Position numbers and translations under genes: made by a program
Shown here: positions 37,178 to 46,296 of the stretch, piece by piece
Layout: every line of letters begins with the position of its first letter
Position numbering within the stretch: the stretch's first letter is position 1
From: Reyranella aquatilis
GTDB taxonomy: Bacteria > Pseudomonadota > Alphaproteobacteria > Reyranellales > Reyranellaceae
Direction: 5' to 3'
Assembly (NCBI RefSeq): GCF_020880995.1
Contig: NZ_JAJISD010000010.1
Span: forward strand, 90,688-154,687
DNA: 64,000 nt
The notes under the pieces: model-generated
What the model was told of the DNA's origin: nothing
What the model saw: only the letters and a program-made list of their open reading frames with translations
Database searches by the model: none

Positions 37178-38965
37178 ATGACACAGCGTAAAGCATCCAG
37201 GCCAGACCCGGCACGGCGGGCCTTCCTCACGACGGCATCCGGCGCCGCGCTCGCCACGTTCCTCGCGCCCTCGCTCGTCCGCACGGCTCGGGCACAGACA
37301 CCGGCGGCGCCCGCGGTTGTTCCCGCCAGCAACCGGAATGCGCGGCCGAACATCCTGTTCGTCTTCACCGACCAGGAACGCTATCACGCGCAGTGGCCCC
37401 GGGGCCTGTCCCTGCCCGGGCATGAGCGCCTGCAAAATCGCGGAGTAGCGTTCACGAACCACCAGTGTCCGGCGACGATGTGCACCTCGTCGCGCTCCGT
37501 GATGATGACGGGACTGCAGACTCCCGACAATGGCATGTTCGAGAATCTCGACGTGCCGTGGATGCGGGACCTGCCGCTCGCGCATCCCACGCTCGGGCAT
37601 CTGCTGCGCAAGGCCGGCTACCACACCGCCTACAAGGGCAAGTGGCATCTCAGCAAGGCGACCGACACGCGCGAGATCGGCTCCTTCATGACGGCCGAGA
37701 TGGAGAAGTACGGCTTCGCCGACAACTTCTCGCCCGGAGACCTGATCGGGCACACTCTGGGCGGCTACGCCTTCGACCATCTGACCGCCGGCAGCGCCAT
37801 CAATTGGCTGCGCACGTCGGGGCGGCCGTTGTCGGACGAGGGCAAGCCGTGGTGCATGACGGTGAGCTTCGTCAATCCGCACGACGTCATGTACTTCAAC
37901 ACCGACACGCCGGGTGAGAACGTCCAGGACACCGGCAGGCTGCGCCTGCACGCGGCGCGCGCCCCCGAACATGCGCTGTACAAGTCGTCCTGGGATATCC
38001 CCGTGCCGGCGACGCTGCGGCAGCCGTTCGATGCGCCCGGCCGGCCGCCCGCGCATCGCGAGTTCGACCGGATCTGGGACTATATCCTGGGCAACGTGCC
38101 GCTCGAGGATGCGCGCTGGAAGCGCTTCAACGACTATTACATCAACTGCATCCGCAACGTGGATCGCTCGATGGAGGCCCTGTTCATCGAGCTGGAATCG
38201 CTGGGCCTGGCCGACAACACCATCATCGTCTTCACAGCCGACCACGGCGAGATGGCCGGTGCCCATGGCCTGCGCGGCAAGGGACCCTTCGCCTATCGCG
38301 AGACCACCCACCTGCCGTTCCTGGTCGTCCATCCCGACGTGAGGGGCGGACAGCAGTGCCGCTCCCTGTCGAGCCATATCGACATCGTGCCGACGCTGCT
38401 GTCGATGGCGGGCGTCAAGAAGGATCAGGCCGGCGAATTCGCCGGGCGCGAACTGCCGGGGCGCGACCTGTCTGCCGTGCTCGCCAATCCCGGCAGTCAG
38501 CCGATCGACGCCGCACGATCCGCGACCCTGTTCACCTACAGCGGGCTGGCCAGCAACGACGCCGCCGTGTTTGACTTCGCCGCGAAGGCCTTCCTTGCCG
38601 GCAAGGATCCGAAGGAGGAGGCGAAGCGTCAGGGCTTCAAGCCCGATCTGCGCAAGCGCGGCCACGTCCGGTCGACGTTTGACGGCCGCCATCGCTTCAC
38701 GCGCTACTTCTCGCCGCTCGACCACAACAGTCCCAGGACTCTCGACGAACTGTTCAAGTGGAACGACGTCGAGTTGTTCGACCTGTCGAGCGACCCGATG
38801 GAGACCAACAACCTGGCGGTCGATCGCAAGGCCAATGCCGAATTGCTGGTCGCCATGAATGGCAAGCTCGAGGCGATCATCAGGGCCGAGATCGGCAAGG
38901 ATGACGGGCGCGAGCTGCCCAATCTGCCGGGCGTTGACTGGGGCATCGACAAGATCGACCTCTAG
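37178..38965 (+). CDS. Tat-exported sulfatase-family hydrolase
   Basis: A 595-residue alkaline-phosphatase-superfamily sulfatase. A twin-arginine signal peptide is present: RRAFLTTASGAALATFLAPS, cleaved near RARAQT. Metal and active-site segments include ILFVFTDQER, GKWHLSK, TADHGEMAGAHGLRGKG and YRETTHLPFLV. The formylglycine site reads ATMCTSSRSVMMTG, so the Cys and Arg are kept but the usual Pro (C-x-P-x-R) is Ser. It could act on sulfate or phosphonate esters; the substrate is unknown. It is divergent from the TetR gene, which is the likely regulator. Confidence 0.88.
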   Translation: MTQRKASRPDPARRAFLTTASGAALATFLAPSLVRTARAQTPAAPAVVPASNRNARPNILFVFTDQERYHAQWPRGLSLPGHERLQNRGVAFTNHQCPATMCTSSRSVMMTGLQTPDNGMFENLDVPWMRDLPLAHPTLGHLLRKAGYHTAYKGKWHLSKATDTREIGSFMTAEMEKYGFADNFSPGDLIGHTLGGYAFDHLTAGSAINWLRTSGRPLSDEGKPWCMTVSFVNPHDVMYFNTDTPGENVQDTGRLRLHAARAPEHALYKSSWDIPVPATLRQPFDAPGRPPAHREFDRIWDYILGNVPLEDARWKRFNDYYINCIRNVDRSMEALFIELESLGLADNTIIVFTADHGEMAGAHGLRGKGPFAYRETTHLPFLVVHPDVRGGQQCRSLSSHIDIVPTLLSMAGVKKDQAGEFAGRELPGRDLSAVLANPGSQPIDAARSATLFTYSGLASNDAAVFDFAAKAFLAGKDPKEEAKRQGFKPDLRKRGHVRSTFDGRHRFTRYFSPLDHNSPRTLDELFKWNDVELFDLSSDPMETNNLAVDRKANAELLVAMNGKLEAIIRAEIGKDDGRELPNLPGVDWGIDKIDL

Positions 38966-38984
38966 TCGGGCCTTCCGGCGGCGC

Positions 38985-38998
38985 TTGATCTGGCGCAA
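38985..38998 (+). promoter_or_regulatory. FNR/FixK-like binding site upstream of P-type ATPase
   Basis: TTGATCTGGCGCAA matches the TTG(A/C)-N6-(T/G)CAA pattern of CRP/FNR-type oxygen-responsive regulators. It lies 120 bases before the ATPase ATG. It is also the left side of an imperfect hairpin (38984-39027) whose right side carries ATTGCGTGATCAAG. No other such site was noticed in the window. The regulator itself is not in the window. Confidence 0.5.
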
Positions 38999-39118
38999 TG
39001 TCGTCGCAACGGCATTGCGTGATCAAGTGCTCATGTCCGCCTGGGGGAGCCTCGTGCATGCGATCGGGACGATGACGAGGATTGCGACGACGCCCTTTCG
39101 CCGGCGCGTCGGCCCCTC

Positions 39119-41626
39119 ATGACGTCGGACTTCACAGGCCTCACCGAGCAGGAGGCCGGGCGCCGTCTTGTGGCCGATGGGCCGAACGAGCTTCCGTCCG
39201 CGGGTCCGCGTCGCCTCTGGCAGATCGCATTCGAGATACTGCGCGAGCCGATGTTCGGCCTGCTGCTGGCGGGCGGGGCGGTCTATGTCGCCCTCGGCGA
39301 CCTGGTCAGCGGGGCGGTGCTGATGGCCTTCGCCTCGCTCTCGGTTTCCATCTCGATCGTTCAGGAGATTCGCAGCGAGAAGGTTCTCGATGCCCTGCGG
39401 GCGATGACCAGCCCGCGTGCGCTGGTGATCCGGGACGGCCGATCACGGCGCATCCCGGGACGGGAGGTCGTCCGCGGCGATGTCGTGCTGGTCGCCGAAG
39501 GCAACCGCATTCCCGCCGATGGCGTGCTGCTGGAGGCGCGCGAGCTGCTGGTCGACGAGTCCATGCTGACGGGCGAATCGGTGGCGGTGGCCAAGCGCGC
39601 CCGCGGTTCCGAAGCCGAGGGAGAGGGCCTGCGGCCCGGGGGAGATAACATCCCTGCCGTCTTCTCGGGCTCGCTGGTGGTGCGGGGAACGGGCGTTGTG
39701 CTCGTCCTTGCCACGGGCGCGGCGACCGAGATCGGCCGGATCGGCAAGTCGCTCGCCTCGATCGATGCCGCCACGCCGCGCCTGTCGCTGGAGACGCGGC
39801 GGCTGGTCAGGCTGTTCGCCATGGGCGGTCTGCTGGCGAGCGTGGCCGTGATCGTGACCTACGGGCTGTTGCGCGGCTCGTGGCTGGACGCGGCGCTGGC
39901 CGGCATCGCGGTGGGCATGGCGATGTTGCCCGAGGAGTTTCCGCTCGTGCTCGCGGTCTTCATGACCATGGGCGCCTGGCGGATCTCGCAGGCCCGTGTG
40001 TTGACCCGCCGCGCCACCGCCATCGAGACGCTGGGGGCTGCCACGGTCCTCTGCACCGACAAGACCGGCACCCTGACGCGCAACCAGATGACGGTGGCGG
40101 CATGCGTTCCCGCGGACGGGTCGGACCGCGTGCAGCTCCTGCGCTGGGCCGAACTCGCCTGCGTGCCGGAAGCCTTCGATCCGATGGACCGCGCCATCGC
40201 GCAGGCGGCATCGGTGCAACCGGAGAGCCGCTCGCTGGTCCGCGGCTACGGCCTGTCGGCCGACCTGCTGGCGGTGACCCAGGTCTGGCGGTTGCCCGGC
40301 ACCGCGCGGCTCGCGGTGGCCGCGAAGGGCGCACCCGAGGCGATCATTGATCTCTGCCGGCTCTTGCCGGAGCAGGCTCGCGCCGTTCGCGACATGGTCG
40401 AATCGCTCGGCGCACAGGGCATTCGTGTCCTTGGCGTCGCGCACGGCTGGTCGGACGAGGAGTCCTTGCCGAATTCCCCCCGCGGCTACTCCTTCCAGTG
40501 GGCAGGTCTGGTAGGGCTGGCGGATCCGCTGCGCCCCGAAGTGCCGGTGGCCATCGCCGAATGCCTGGCCGCTGGTCTGCGTGTGGTGATGATTACGGGC
40601 GACCATCCGACCACCGCGAGGGCCATCGCCCGGGAAGCCGGCCTGTCCGCGGACACGGTGCTCACCGGTCAGGATCTGCTGGGCCTCTCCGACACTGAAC
40701 TGCGGACCCGGGTCGAGACCGTCGGCGTGTTCGCGCGCATCCTGCCCGAGCAGAAGCTGCGGATCGTCGAAGCCCTGCAGGCCAGAGGCGACGTCGTGGC
40801 GATGACCGGCGACGGCGTCAACGATGCGCCGAGCCTCAAGCGCGCCGACATCGGCATCGCGATGGGCGGGCGCGGCACCGACGTGGCACGCGAGGCGTCA
40901 TCGATCGTCCTGCTCGATGACGATTTCGGCTCGGTCGTGCGAACCGTTCGGCTCGGACGTCGCATCTACGACAATCTGCGCAAGGCCATGGGCTACATCG
41001 TGGCCGTCCATGTGCCGATCGCGGGCATCGCGCTGCTGCCGCTTCTGACGGGACTGCCGCTCATCCTGTTGCCGGTGCACATCGCCTTCCTCGAGATGAT
41101 CATCGATCCGGCCTGCTCGGTCGCCTTCGAGGCCGAGCACGAGGAGCCCGACGTGATGACCCGGCCGCCGCGTGCGCCCGATGCCCGACTGTTCTCGCCG
41201 TCGATGCTGGTGGCGAGCGTGCTGCAGGGCGTTGCCGCGCTGCTGGTGACCTCCTTGGTTTACCTTCTTGCCGTGCAGCGTGGTATGCCGGAGGACGATG
41301 TCCGCACACTGACCTTCTTTACTCTGGTGCTTTCCAATCTCGGACTGATCGTCGCGAACCGCTCCTTCCGCGGACACCCGTTCGATTTCCTGACCGGGGG
41401 CAACCGGGTGCTGCTCGGCATACAGGTGCTCACGATCGCCTTTCTGGCCGCCACCGTGACCATCCCTCCGGTGCGGCGCCTCTTCGGCTTCGGACCGTTG
41501 CACCTCCACGACGCGGCAATGGTTGCGCTGGCCTGCAGCCTGCTGGGCATGACGCTCGCTCTCCTGCGCTGGCTCGGACGGCGCTGGAGCCGGACCGGCC
41601 CGCTTCAGCGAACGGGCCGGCGCTGA
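39119..41626 (+). CDS. P-type cation-transporting ATPase (P2-like)
   Basis: An 835-residue ATP-driven cation pump. An N-terminal cation-ATPase segment (GLTEQEAGRRLVADGPNELP) is followed by the actuator TGE motif (ESMLTGESVAVAKR), the membrane motif MLPEEFPLVLAVF, the phosphorylation site CTDKTGTLTRNQM, nucleotide-binding KGAPEAI and the hinge TGDGVNDAPSLKRADIGIAMG. C-terminal membrane helices include PVHIAFLEMIIDPACSVAFEAE. The layout is that of Ca2+/Mg2+-type (P2A/P3-like) pumps, not heavy-metal P1B, since CPx is absent. The transported ion is uncertain. An FNR-like box upstream suggests low-oxygen control. Confidence 0.92.
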   Translation: MTSDFTGLTEQEAGRRLVADGPNELPSAGPRRLWQIAFEILREPMFGLLLAGGAVYVALGDLVSGAVLMAFASLSVSISIVQEIRSEKVLDALRAMTSPRALVIRDGRSRRIPGREVVRGDVVLVAEGNRIPADGVLLEARELLVDESMLTGESVAVAKRARGSEAEGEGLRPGGDNIPAVFSGSLVVRGTGVVLVLATGAATEIGRIGKSLASIDAATPRLSLETRRLVRLFAMGGLLASVAVIVTYGLLRGSWLDAALAGIAVGMAMLPEEFPLVLAVFMTMGAWRISQARVLTRRATAIETLGAATVLCTDKTGTLTRNQMTVAACVPADGSDRVQLLRWAELACVPEAFDPMDRAIAQAASVQPESRSLVRGYGLSADLLAVTQVWRLPGTARLAVAAKGAPEAIIDLCRLLPEQARAVRDMVESLGAQGIRVLGVAHGWSDEESLPNSPRGYSFQWAGLVGLADPLRPEVPVAIAECLAAGLRVVMITGDHPTTARAIAREAGLSADTVLTGQDLLGLSDTELRTRVETVGVFARILPEQKLRIVEALQARGDVVAMTGDGVNDAPSLKRADIGIAMGGRGTDVAREASSIVLLDDDFGSVVRTVRLGRRIYDNLRKAMGYIVAVHVPIAGIALLPLLTGLPLILLPVHIAFLEMIIDPACSVAFEAEHEEPDVMTRPPRAPDARLFSPSMLVASVLQGVAALLVTSLVYLLAVQRGMPEDDVRTLTFFTLVLSNLGLIVANRSFRGHPFDFLTGGNRVLLGIQVLTIAFLAATVTIPPVRRLFGFGPLHLHDAAMVALACSLLGMTLALLRWLGRRWSRTGPLQRTGRR

Positions 41627-41685
41627 ACGCCGGGGACTTTCCCCCGTCGAGGCTTGCTACACTGCGGTGCTTCCGGAGTTCAGTC

Positions 41686-43269
41686 ATGCGCCCTGCCGCC
41701 TTCGTCCCCTTCCTCTGCCTCGTGCTGGCGTGCTTCGGCGCGCAGGCGCAGGTTCCCTCCCGCGACTTCTTTGCGTTCGTGCTGCTGGCCGAGGGAAGCG
41801 ACGGCCTGCCCCTGCCGATCGTCCGCAGCGTGGCCGAGGGCGCCACGGCCTGTCCCGTCCTGCGCACGACGGCGGGCGGTGGATCGACGACGATGACTCT
41901 GCGTCGCCGTCCGCCGGGCGGTCACTTCGACGCCGTGATGGTCTGCGAGGCCCGTTATCCGGTCGGCGAGGCGGCCAGCGTCTTCCTGGGCGACCGCCGC
42001 ATCGACCTGCCGGTCGTCTCGCTCGGCACGCCGCGCCGCGTGGTGCTGATCGGCGACAGCGGTTGTCGCGGCGAGACGCTCGCCAAGCCGCAATATTGCG
42101 GCGGCGACGGCTTCGCCAAGGTCTGGCCGTTCGGCATCCTCTCCGAGGAGGAGGCACACAAGCGCCCCGATCTCATCGTGCATGTCGGCGACTACAATTA
42201 TCGCGGCACCGAGCGGGGCCTCGTGCTTCCCACCAGCCTCACCGGCTACGCCGCGCCGCTCAAGGTGAGCGTGTACGACACCGGCGACCTCGACGACGAG
42301 GACGAGGCCAGCCTGCCGATCGGGGCCGCCTACTGGAGCCAGAACATCGAGGGCAGTCCCAATCCCGACAAGTGGAGCAACTGGCGCGACGATTTCTTCC
42401 GGCCGGCCGCCCGGCTGCTGGTGGCGGCGCCGTGGCTCTTCAGTCGCGGCAACCACGAACTCTGCAGTCGCGGCGGTCCCGGCTGGTTCTATCTGCTGGA
42501 TGCCAACTCACCCCTGCTGGGTCCCGGCCGTCACCAGAAGGAGTGTCCGCCGCAATTGCCGGCCGACTGGCGGCCCGGTGCATGGCCCAAGCCGCCCGCG
42601 CTGCCCTTCTCCGGCCAGCCCTTCCCGATCACCTCAAACGGGCCGTTCCGGCTGAAGCTCGGCAGGCTGAACATCATCGCCATCGATTCCGCCAACGCCG
42701 CCGATGCCGTGCTCTACAATCTCGAGACCTACCTCGCGCAGTATGGCGAGGTGGCGCGGATGCTGGCCGAGGATCCGACGCCGACCTGGCTGGTGACACA
42801 CCGGCCCGTCTGGGCCGTGGTCAGGCGCGACAAGGGCGGCCCGATCGGGCTCACGCCCTACGGCTTCATCAACGAGACGCAACGAGAAGCGATCCATCGC
42901 GTGTTCCGCGGAGGCCTGCCGCGCCACGTCACGGCCGTCATCGCCGGACACATGCATCGGTTCCAGGCGATCGGTTTCGACGGGCCGCATCCGCCTCATC
43001 TTGCCGTGGGCACCGGCGGCATGGAGCTGTCGCACGTCCAGCCGCCCCCCTCGCCGGAAAATCCCAAGGCGCCGGTGCGCGTGGACGGGCTGGACAGGGG
43101 CCCGGCCTATGTCGTGGGTCTGCGCGATTTCGCGGCGATGATCGTGCAGCCCGTCGAGGACGGGACCTGGAGCAGCGTGCTCTACGGCATCGAAGGCCAG
43201 ACGCTGGCGATTTGCGATTCGCGCTGGCCGGGGCCGGGCCGGCAGCGCTCGATCTGCGAACTGAAGTGA
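41686..43269 (+). CDS. Secreted calcineurin-like metallophosphoesterase
   Basis: A 527-residue exported phosphoesterase with a signal peptide at residues 1-22 (FVPFLCLVLACFGAQAQ). The five metallophosphoesterase blocks are recognisable: VVLIGDSGCRG, VHVGDYNYRG, FSRGNHELC, WLVTHRPVWA and VIAGHMHRFQ, which together bind a dinuclear metal centre. An N-terminal domain of about 110 residues and several cysteines (ELCSRGG, KECPPQ, C-terminal SICELK) suggest disulfides. The substrate (phosphate ester, cAMP-like or other) is unknown. It is not obviously linked to the upstream ATPase except by orientation. Confidence 0.9.
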   Translation: MRPAAFVPFLCLVLACFGAQAQVPSRDFFAFVLLAEGSDGLPLPIVRSVAEGATACPVLRTTAGGGSTTMTLRRRPPGGHFDAVMVCEARYPVGEAASVFLGDRRIDLPVVSLGTPRRVVLIGDSGCRGETLAKPQYCGGDGFAKVWPFGILSEEEAHKRPDLIVHVGDYNYRGTERGLVLPTSLTGYAAPLKVSVYDTGDLDDEDEASLPIGAAYWSQNIEGSPNPDKWSNWRDDFFRPAARLLVAAPWLFSRGNHELCSRGGPGWFYLLDANSPLLGPGRHQKECPPQLPADWRPGAWPKPPALPFSGQPFPITSNGPFRLKLGRLNIIAIDSANAADAVLYNLETYLAQYGEVARMLAEDPTPTWLVTHRPVWAVVRRDKGGPIGLTPYGFINETQREAIHRVFRGGLPRHVTAVIAGHMHRFQAIGFDGPHPPHLAVGTGGMELSHVQPPPSPENPKAPVRVDGLDRGPAYVVGLRDFAAMIVQPVEDGTWSSVLYGIEGQTLAICDSRWPGPGRQRSICELK

Positions 43270-43294
43270 GGCCTGCGGCCGGCTGCTCGTTCGC

Positions 43295-43804
43295 TCACGC
43301 CCGGCCGGCGATGACCTCGCGCTGATAGAAGAGCAGGTCGAGTTCCGGTGCATCCTGGCCAAGCCCGGTCAGGATCATGTGCGCCTGACCGCGGTGATGG
43401 GTCTGATGGTTGAACCAGTGGTTCAGGGCGGGCATGAGCTCCTGAACGAATTCGTCCGGCGTCGAGACACGGCGGTAGCGGATGACGCCGGCGAGCCTCG
43501 CCTCGTCGAGACTGTCGATCCAGGCGACGATGCGCTGGTCCTCGGCTTCGCGCGCCGCGCGCAGACCGGTAAAGTCGTCGTGCAGGATCGCGTCCAGGCG
43601 CTCCGGTGCATCGCCTTCGCCGGTGAAGCGTTTCATCCAGATGCGATCGGTCGCCAGCAGATGATTGAGGGTGCCATGCATCGACTTGAAGAAGGCGCCG
43701 CGGTCGGCTCGATAGTCGGCTTCGCCGAGCCGTGCAGCAGCGGCGTACAGACGGGCATTTGCCCAGGCATTGTATCTCGCGAAGGTGACATAATGTTTCT
43801 TCAT
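43295..43804 (-). CDS. DinB-family metal-binding protein
   Basis: A 169-residue four-helix protein of the DinB/YfiT group. Metal-ligand histidines are in place: HGTLNHLLATDRIWM and the C-terminal NHWFNHQTHHRGQAHMIL. The N-terminal FARYNAWANARLY is characteristic. Members include thiol-dependent enzymes, but no specific reaction can be given. The ATG at 43802-43804 is preferred, with AGGA seven bases upstream; a GTG five codons earlier is possible. The gene is divergent from the phosphofructokinase. Confidence 0.87.
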   Translation of the reverse strand: MKKHYVTFARYNAWANARLYAAAARLGEADYRADRGAFFKSMHGTLNHLLATDRIWMKRFTGEGDAPERLDAILHDDFTGLRAAREAEDQRIVAWIDSLDEARLAGVIRYRRVSTPDEFVQELMPALNHWFNHQTHHRGQAHMILTGLGQDAPELDLLFYQREVIAGRA

Positions 43805-43889
43805 GCGGTCATCCTGCACTGCCGCGTTGGCGGTTCAAGATTGATTGGCAGCTTCAACCTGTCGGCCCTGGATTGCCCGGAGTGAGCAG

Positions 43890-44963
43890 ATGACGAAACG
43901 GATCGGCATCCTGACGAGCGGCGGCGACTGCGCCGGCCTCAACGCTACCATCCGCGCGGTGGCGTTGCGCGCCCATCACGGACACGGATGGACGACGGTC
44001 GGCGTGCGGTACGGCACGCTCGGACTGCTGGAGCGACCAGTCGAGGCGGTGCCGCTGGATCCGGACCGGCTGAGTGCGGCCCTGGCGCGCCAGGGCGGTA
44101 CCTTCCTCGGCAGCACCAATCGTGGCGATCCCTTCGCCTTTCTGATGCCTGACGGGAGCCGGATGGACCGCTCGGGCGAGATGCTCGACGGCCTGAAGCA
44201 GCTTCGCCTCGACGGGCTGATCGGCGTCGGCGGCGACGGCAGTCTCGCCATCCTGCGTAAGCTGCTGGCGCCGTCGGGCATTCCCTTCGTCGGCATCCCC
44301 AAGACCATCGACAACGATGTCGGCCACACCGAGCGCGCCGTCGGCTACTCCACGGCCGTCGCCATCGCCACCGAGGCACTCGACCGCTTGCAGCCGACCG
44401 GCACCAGCCACGAGCGCACGATGGTGCTGGAAGTGATGGGGCGCGATGCCGGTCATATCGCCATCGCCGCGGCGATCGCGGGCGGCGCCGACGTCGTGCT
44501 CATCCCCGAAGTGCGCTGGACGCTGGAGAACGTCGTTGCCCACATCGCCCGCCTGCGAGCTGTGGGGCGCACCTCGGCGTTGGTCGTCGTGGCGGAAGCA
44601 GCCGGCCATTCGGACGAAGCGGCCGATCCGTCCGCCGACGCACCCGATCACGGCGTCGGCGAATGGCTGGCCAAGCGGCTGGCCCGGGCGACCGGGGCGG
44701 AAGCGCGGGCCACGGTACTGGGCCATGTGCAGCGCGGCGCCATGCCGACGGCCGAGGATCGGCTGCTCGCTTCGGCGCTGGGCGTGCGCGCCGTCGATCT
44801 CCTGGCCGAAGGCAAGGGCGACCATATGGTGGCCTGGTGGAACCGGCAGGTGATCGACGTGCCGCTGTCGAAGGTCGTCGGCCGGTCGCGGACCGTCGAT
44901 CCCGACGGCACCCTGATCCGCACGGCGCGGGCGTTGGGGATATGCCTGGGAGATGCGGCTTAG
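43890..44963 (+). CDS. pfk: 6-phosphofructokinase (mixed-substrate, group III-like)
   Basis: A 357-residue phosphofructokinase that phosphorylates fructose-6-phosphate. Core motifs are GILTSGGDCAGLNATIRA, IGVGGDGSLAIL and GIPKTIDNDVGHTERAVGY. Donor-deciding positions read Gly in GGDGS (ATP-type) and Lys in PKTIDND (PPi-type position), the Gly/Lys combination found in group III enzymes generally using ATP. EVMGRDAGHIAIAAAIAGGAD is also typical. The ATG at 43890 has a GAG-rich upstream sequence; the longer frame upstream is unlikely. Donor specificity is predicted from two residues, not proven. Confidence 0.9.
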   Translation: MTKRIGILTSGGDCAGLNATIRAVALRAHHGHGWTTVGVRYGTLGLLERPVEAVPLDPDRLSAALARQGGTFLGSTNRGDPFAFLMPDGSRMDRSGEMLDGLKQLRLDGLIGVGGDGSLAILRKLLAPSGIPFVGIPKTIDNDVGHTERAVGYSTAVAIATEALDRLQPTGTSHERTMVLEVMGRDAGHIAIAAAIAGGADVVLIPEVRWTLENVVAHIARLRAVGRTSALVVVAEAAGHSDEAADPSADAPDHGVGEWLAKRLARATGAEARATVLGHVQRGAMPTAEDRLLASALGVRAVDLLAEGKGDHMVAWWNRQVIDVPLSKVVGRSRTVDPDGTLIRTARALGICLGDAA

Positions 44964-44997
44964 CGGAGCGCTCCAACGATGCCGCTTTGCCGGGGGA

Positions 44998-45879
44998 TCA
45001 CGCCAGATCGCTTCTCGACAGCCAGAAGACCTCGCCCTCGCTGAGTTCTGTGTCGAGCCACAGAAAGGGGAGCTTGGGGTAGGCGGCTTCCAGCGGGGCG
45101 CGGCCGCGGCCGATCTCGCAGACGAGGCCACCGCTTTTTGTCAGGTGCTTCGGCGCATCCACCAGGATGCGATGAACGAGGTCGAGCCCGTCTTCGCCGG
45201 CCGCCAGCGCCATCCGCGGCTCATGCCGGAACTCCGGCGGCAGCATCGCCATGCCGCCGGCATCGACATAGGGCGGGTTGCTGATGATCAGGTCGTAGCG
45301 CTGGCCCTGCAGCGGCCTGAAGAGGTCGCCGCGATGGAGCGTGATGCGGTCGCCCAGCCGATGCGTCGCCACGTTGCGCCGCGCCAGCGCCAGCGCGCCC
45401 GGCGACAGGTCGACGGCATCGACCCTGGCGCGCGGGAAGGCGAGTGCGGCGAGGATTGCGAGGCAGCCCGAGCCGCAGCAGAGGTCGAGGATGCGCCGGG
45501 GCTTGGCGATGGGCAGCGCGCCGCCGGCGAGAAGGTCGCCGATGAAGGAACGCGGGATGAGCGCGCGCCGGTCGATGTGGAAGCGCACGCCCTGCATGTA
45601 GGCCGCTTCCAGCAGATAGGGCGCGGGCATGCGCAGGGCGACCCGCGCCTCGATCAGGGTCACGAGCCGGGCCTTCTCGGCCGGGGTCGGCACGAGGTCT
45701 AGCCACGGGTCGATCCGGTCGATCGGCAGCCGAAGCGCCTCCAGCACCATGAAGGCGGCCTCGTCGACGGCATTGGTCGTGCCGTGGCCGTAGGCCAGCC
45801 TCGCGGCGCGAAAACGCGCTACCGCGAACTTGAAGAAATCACCCAGGGTGACGAGAGAGGGTTTGGTCGGGCGCGCCAT
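44998..45879 (-). CDS. prmB: Ribosomal protein L3 N5-glutamine methyltransferase PrmB
   Basis: A 293-residue SAM-dependent methyltransferase modifying a glutamine of ribosomal protein L3. The N-terminal helical domain includes FRAARLAYGHGTTNAVDEAAFMVLEAL, typical of PrmB rather than PrmC. SAM motif I is ILDLCCGSGCLAILAAL, and the catalytic NPPY is in DLIISNPPYVDAGG. Length is right for PrmB. It is divergent from the exported CPPC protein with 20 bases between their starts. Confidence 0.93.
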   Translation of the reverse strand: MARPTKPSLVTLGDFFKFAVARFRAARLAYGHGTTNAVDEAAFMVLEALRLPIDRIDPWLDLVPTPAEKARLVTLIEARVALRMPAPYLLEAAYMQGVRFHIDRRALIPRSFIGDLLAGGALPIAKPRRILDLCCGSGCLAILAALAFPRARVDAVDLSPGALALARRNVATHRLGDRITLHRGDLFRPLQGQRYDLIISNPPYVDAGGMAMLPPEFRHEPRMALAAGEDGLDLVHRILVDAPKHLTKSGGLVCEIGRGRAPLEAAYPKLPFLWLDTELSEGEVFWLSRSDLA

Positions 45880-45899
45880 GCGGGCCTACATTACCGGAT

Positions 45900-46292
45900 A
45901 TGAATCGCCGCGCGCTTCTTTTCGCGGGTCTTGCCGTCGCAGCGGCGGCAGCCGCGCCGGTCCGGGCCGCCCCGGCGGAGATCAGGGTGATCCTGGTCGG
46001 CGGCCCCGATTGCCCGCCTTGCGTGCGCTGGAAGCGCGAGTATCTCGAAGCCTGGGTTGCCTCGCCCGAGTTCCGCCAGGTCATCTGGGAAGAGGTCGAG
46101 GCTGCGCGCTTCCGCGACGCCTATCAGGAGCGATACTGGCCGGGCGACCTGGCGCCGATCCTGAAGCAGATCCCGCGCAAGAGCGGGGCGCCGCGCTTCC
46201 TGATTGTGCAGGCCGGTCGGCTCGTGTCGAACCATCTCGGCGTCAGCAAGTGGGCGAACACGCTCGACGATCTCCGCAATCTTCTGGGATAG
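45900..46292 (+). CDS. Exported thioredoxin-fold protein with CPPC
   Basis: A 130-residue protein with a signal peptide (RRALLFAGLAVAAAAAAPVRAA). The mature part has GGPDCPPCVRWKREYLEAW, a CxxC redox motif, and a C-terminal FLIVQAGRLVSNHLGVSKW segment that completes a thioredoxin-like fold. It resembles small SoxW-like periplasmic thiol proteins, but the family is divergent and the partner unknown. The ATG lies four bases before the CoA transferase gene's upstream region, with only four bases between its stop and that gene's ATG. The CPPC centre is more typical of reductases or isomerases than of strong oxidants. Confidence 0.8.
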   Translation: MNRRALLFAGLAVAAAAAAPVRAAPAEIRVILVGGPDCPPCVRWKREYLEAWVASPEFRQVIWEEVEAARFRDAYQERYWPGDLAPILKQIPRKSGAPRFLIVQAGRLVSNHLGVSKWANTLDDLRNLLG

Positions 46293-46296
46293 CAAC

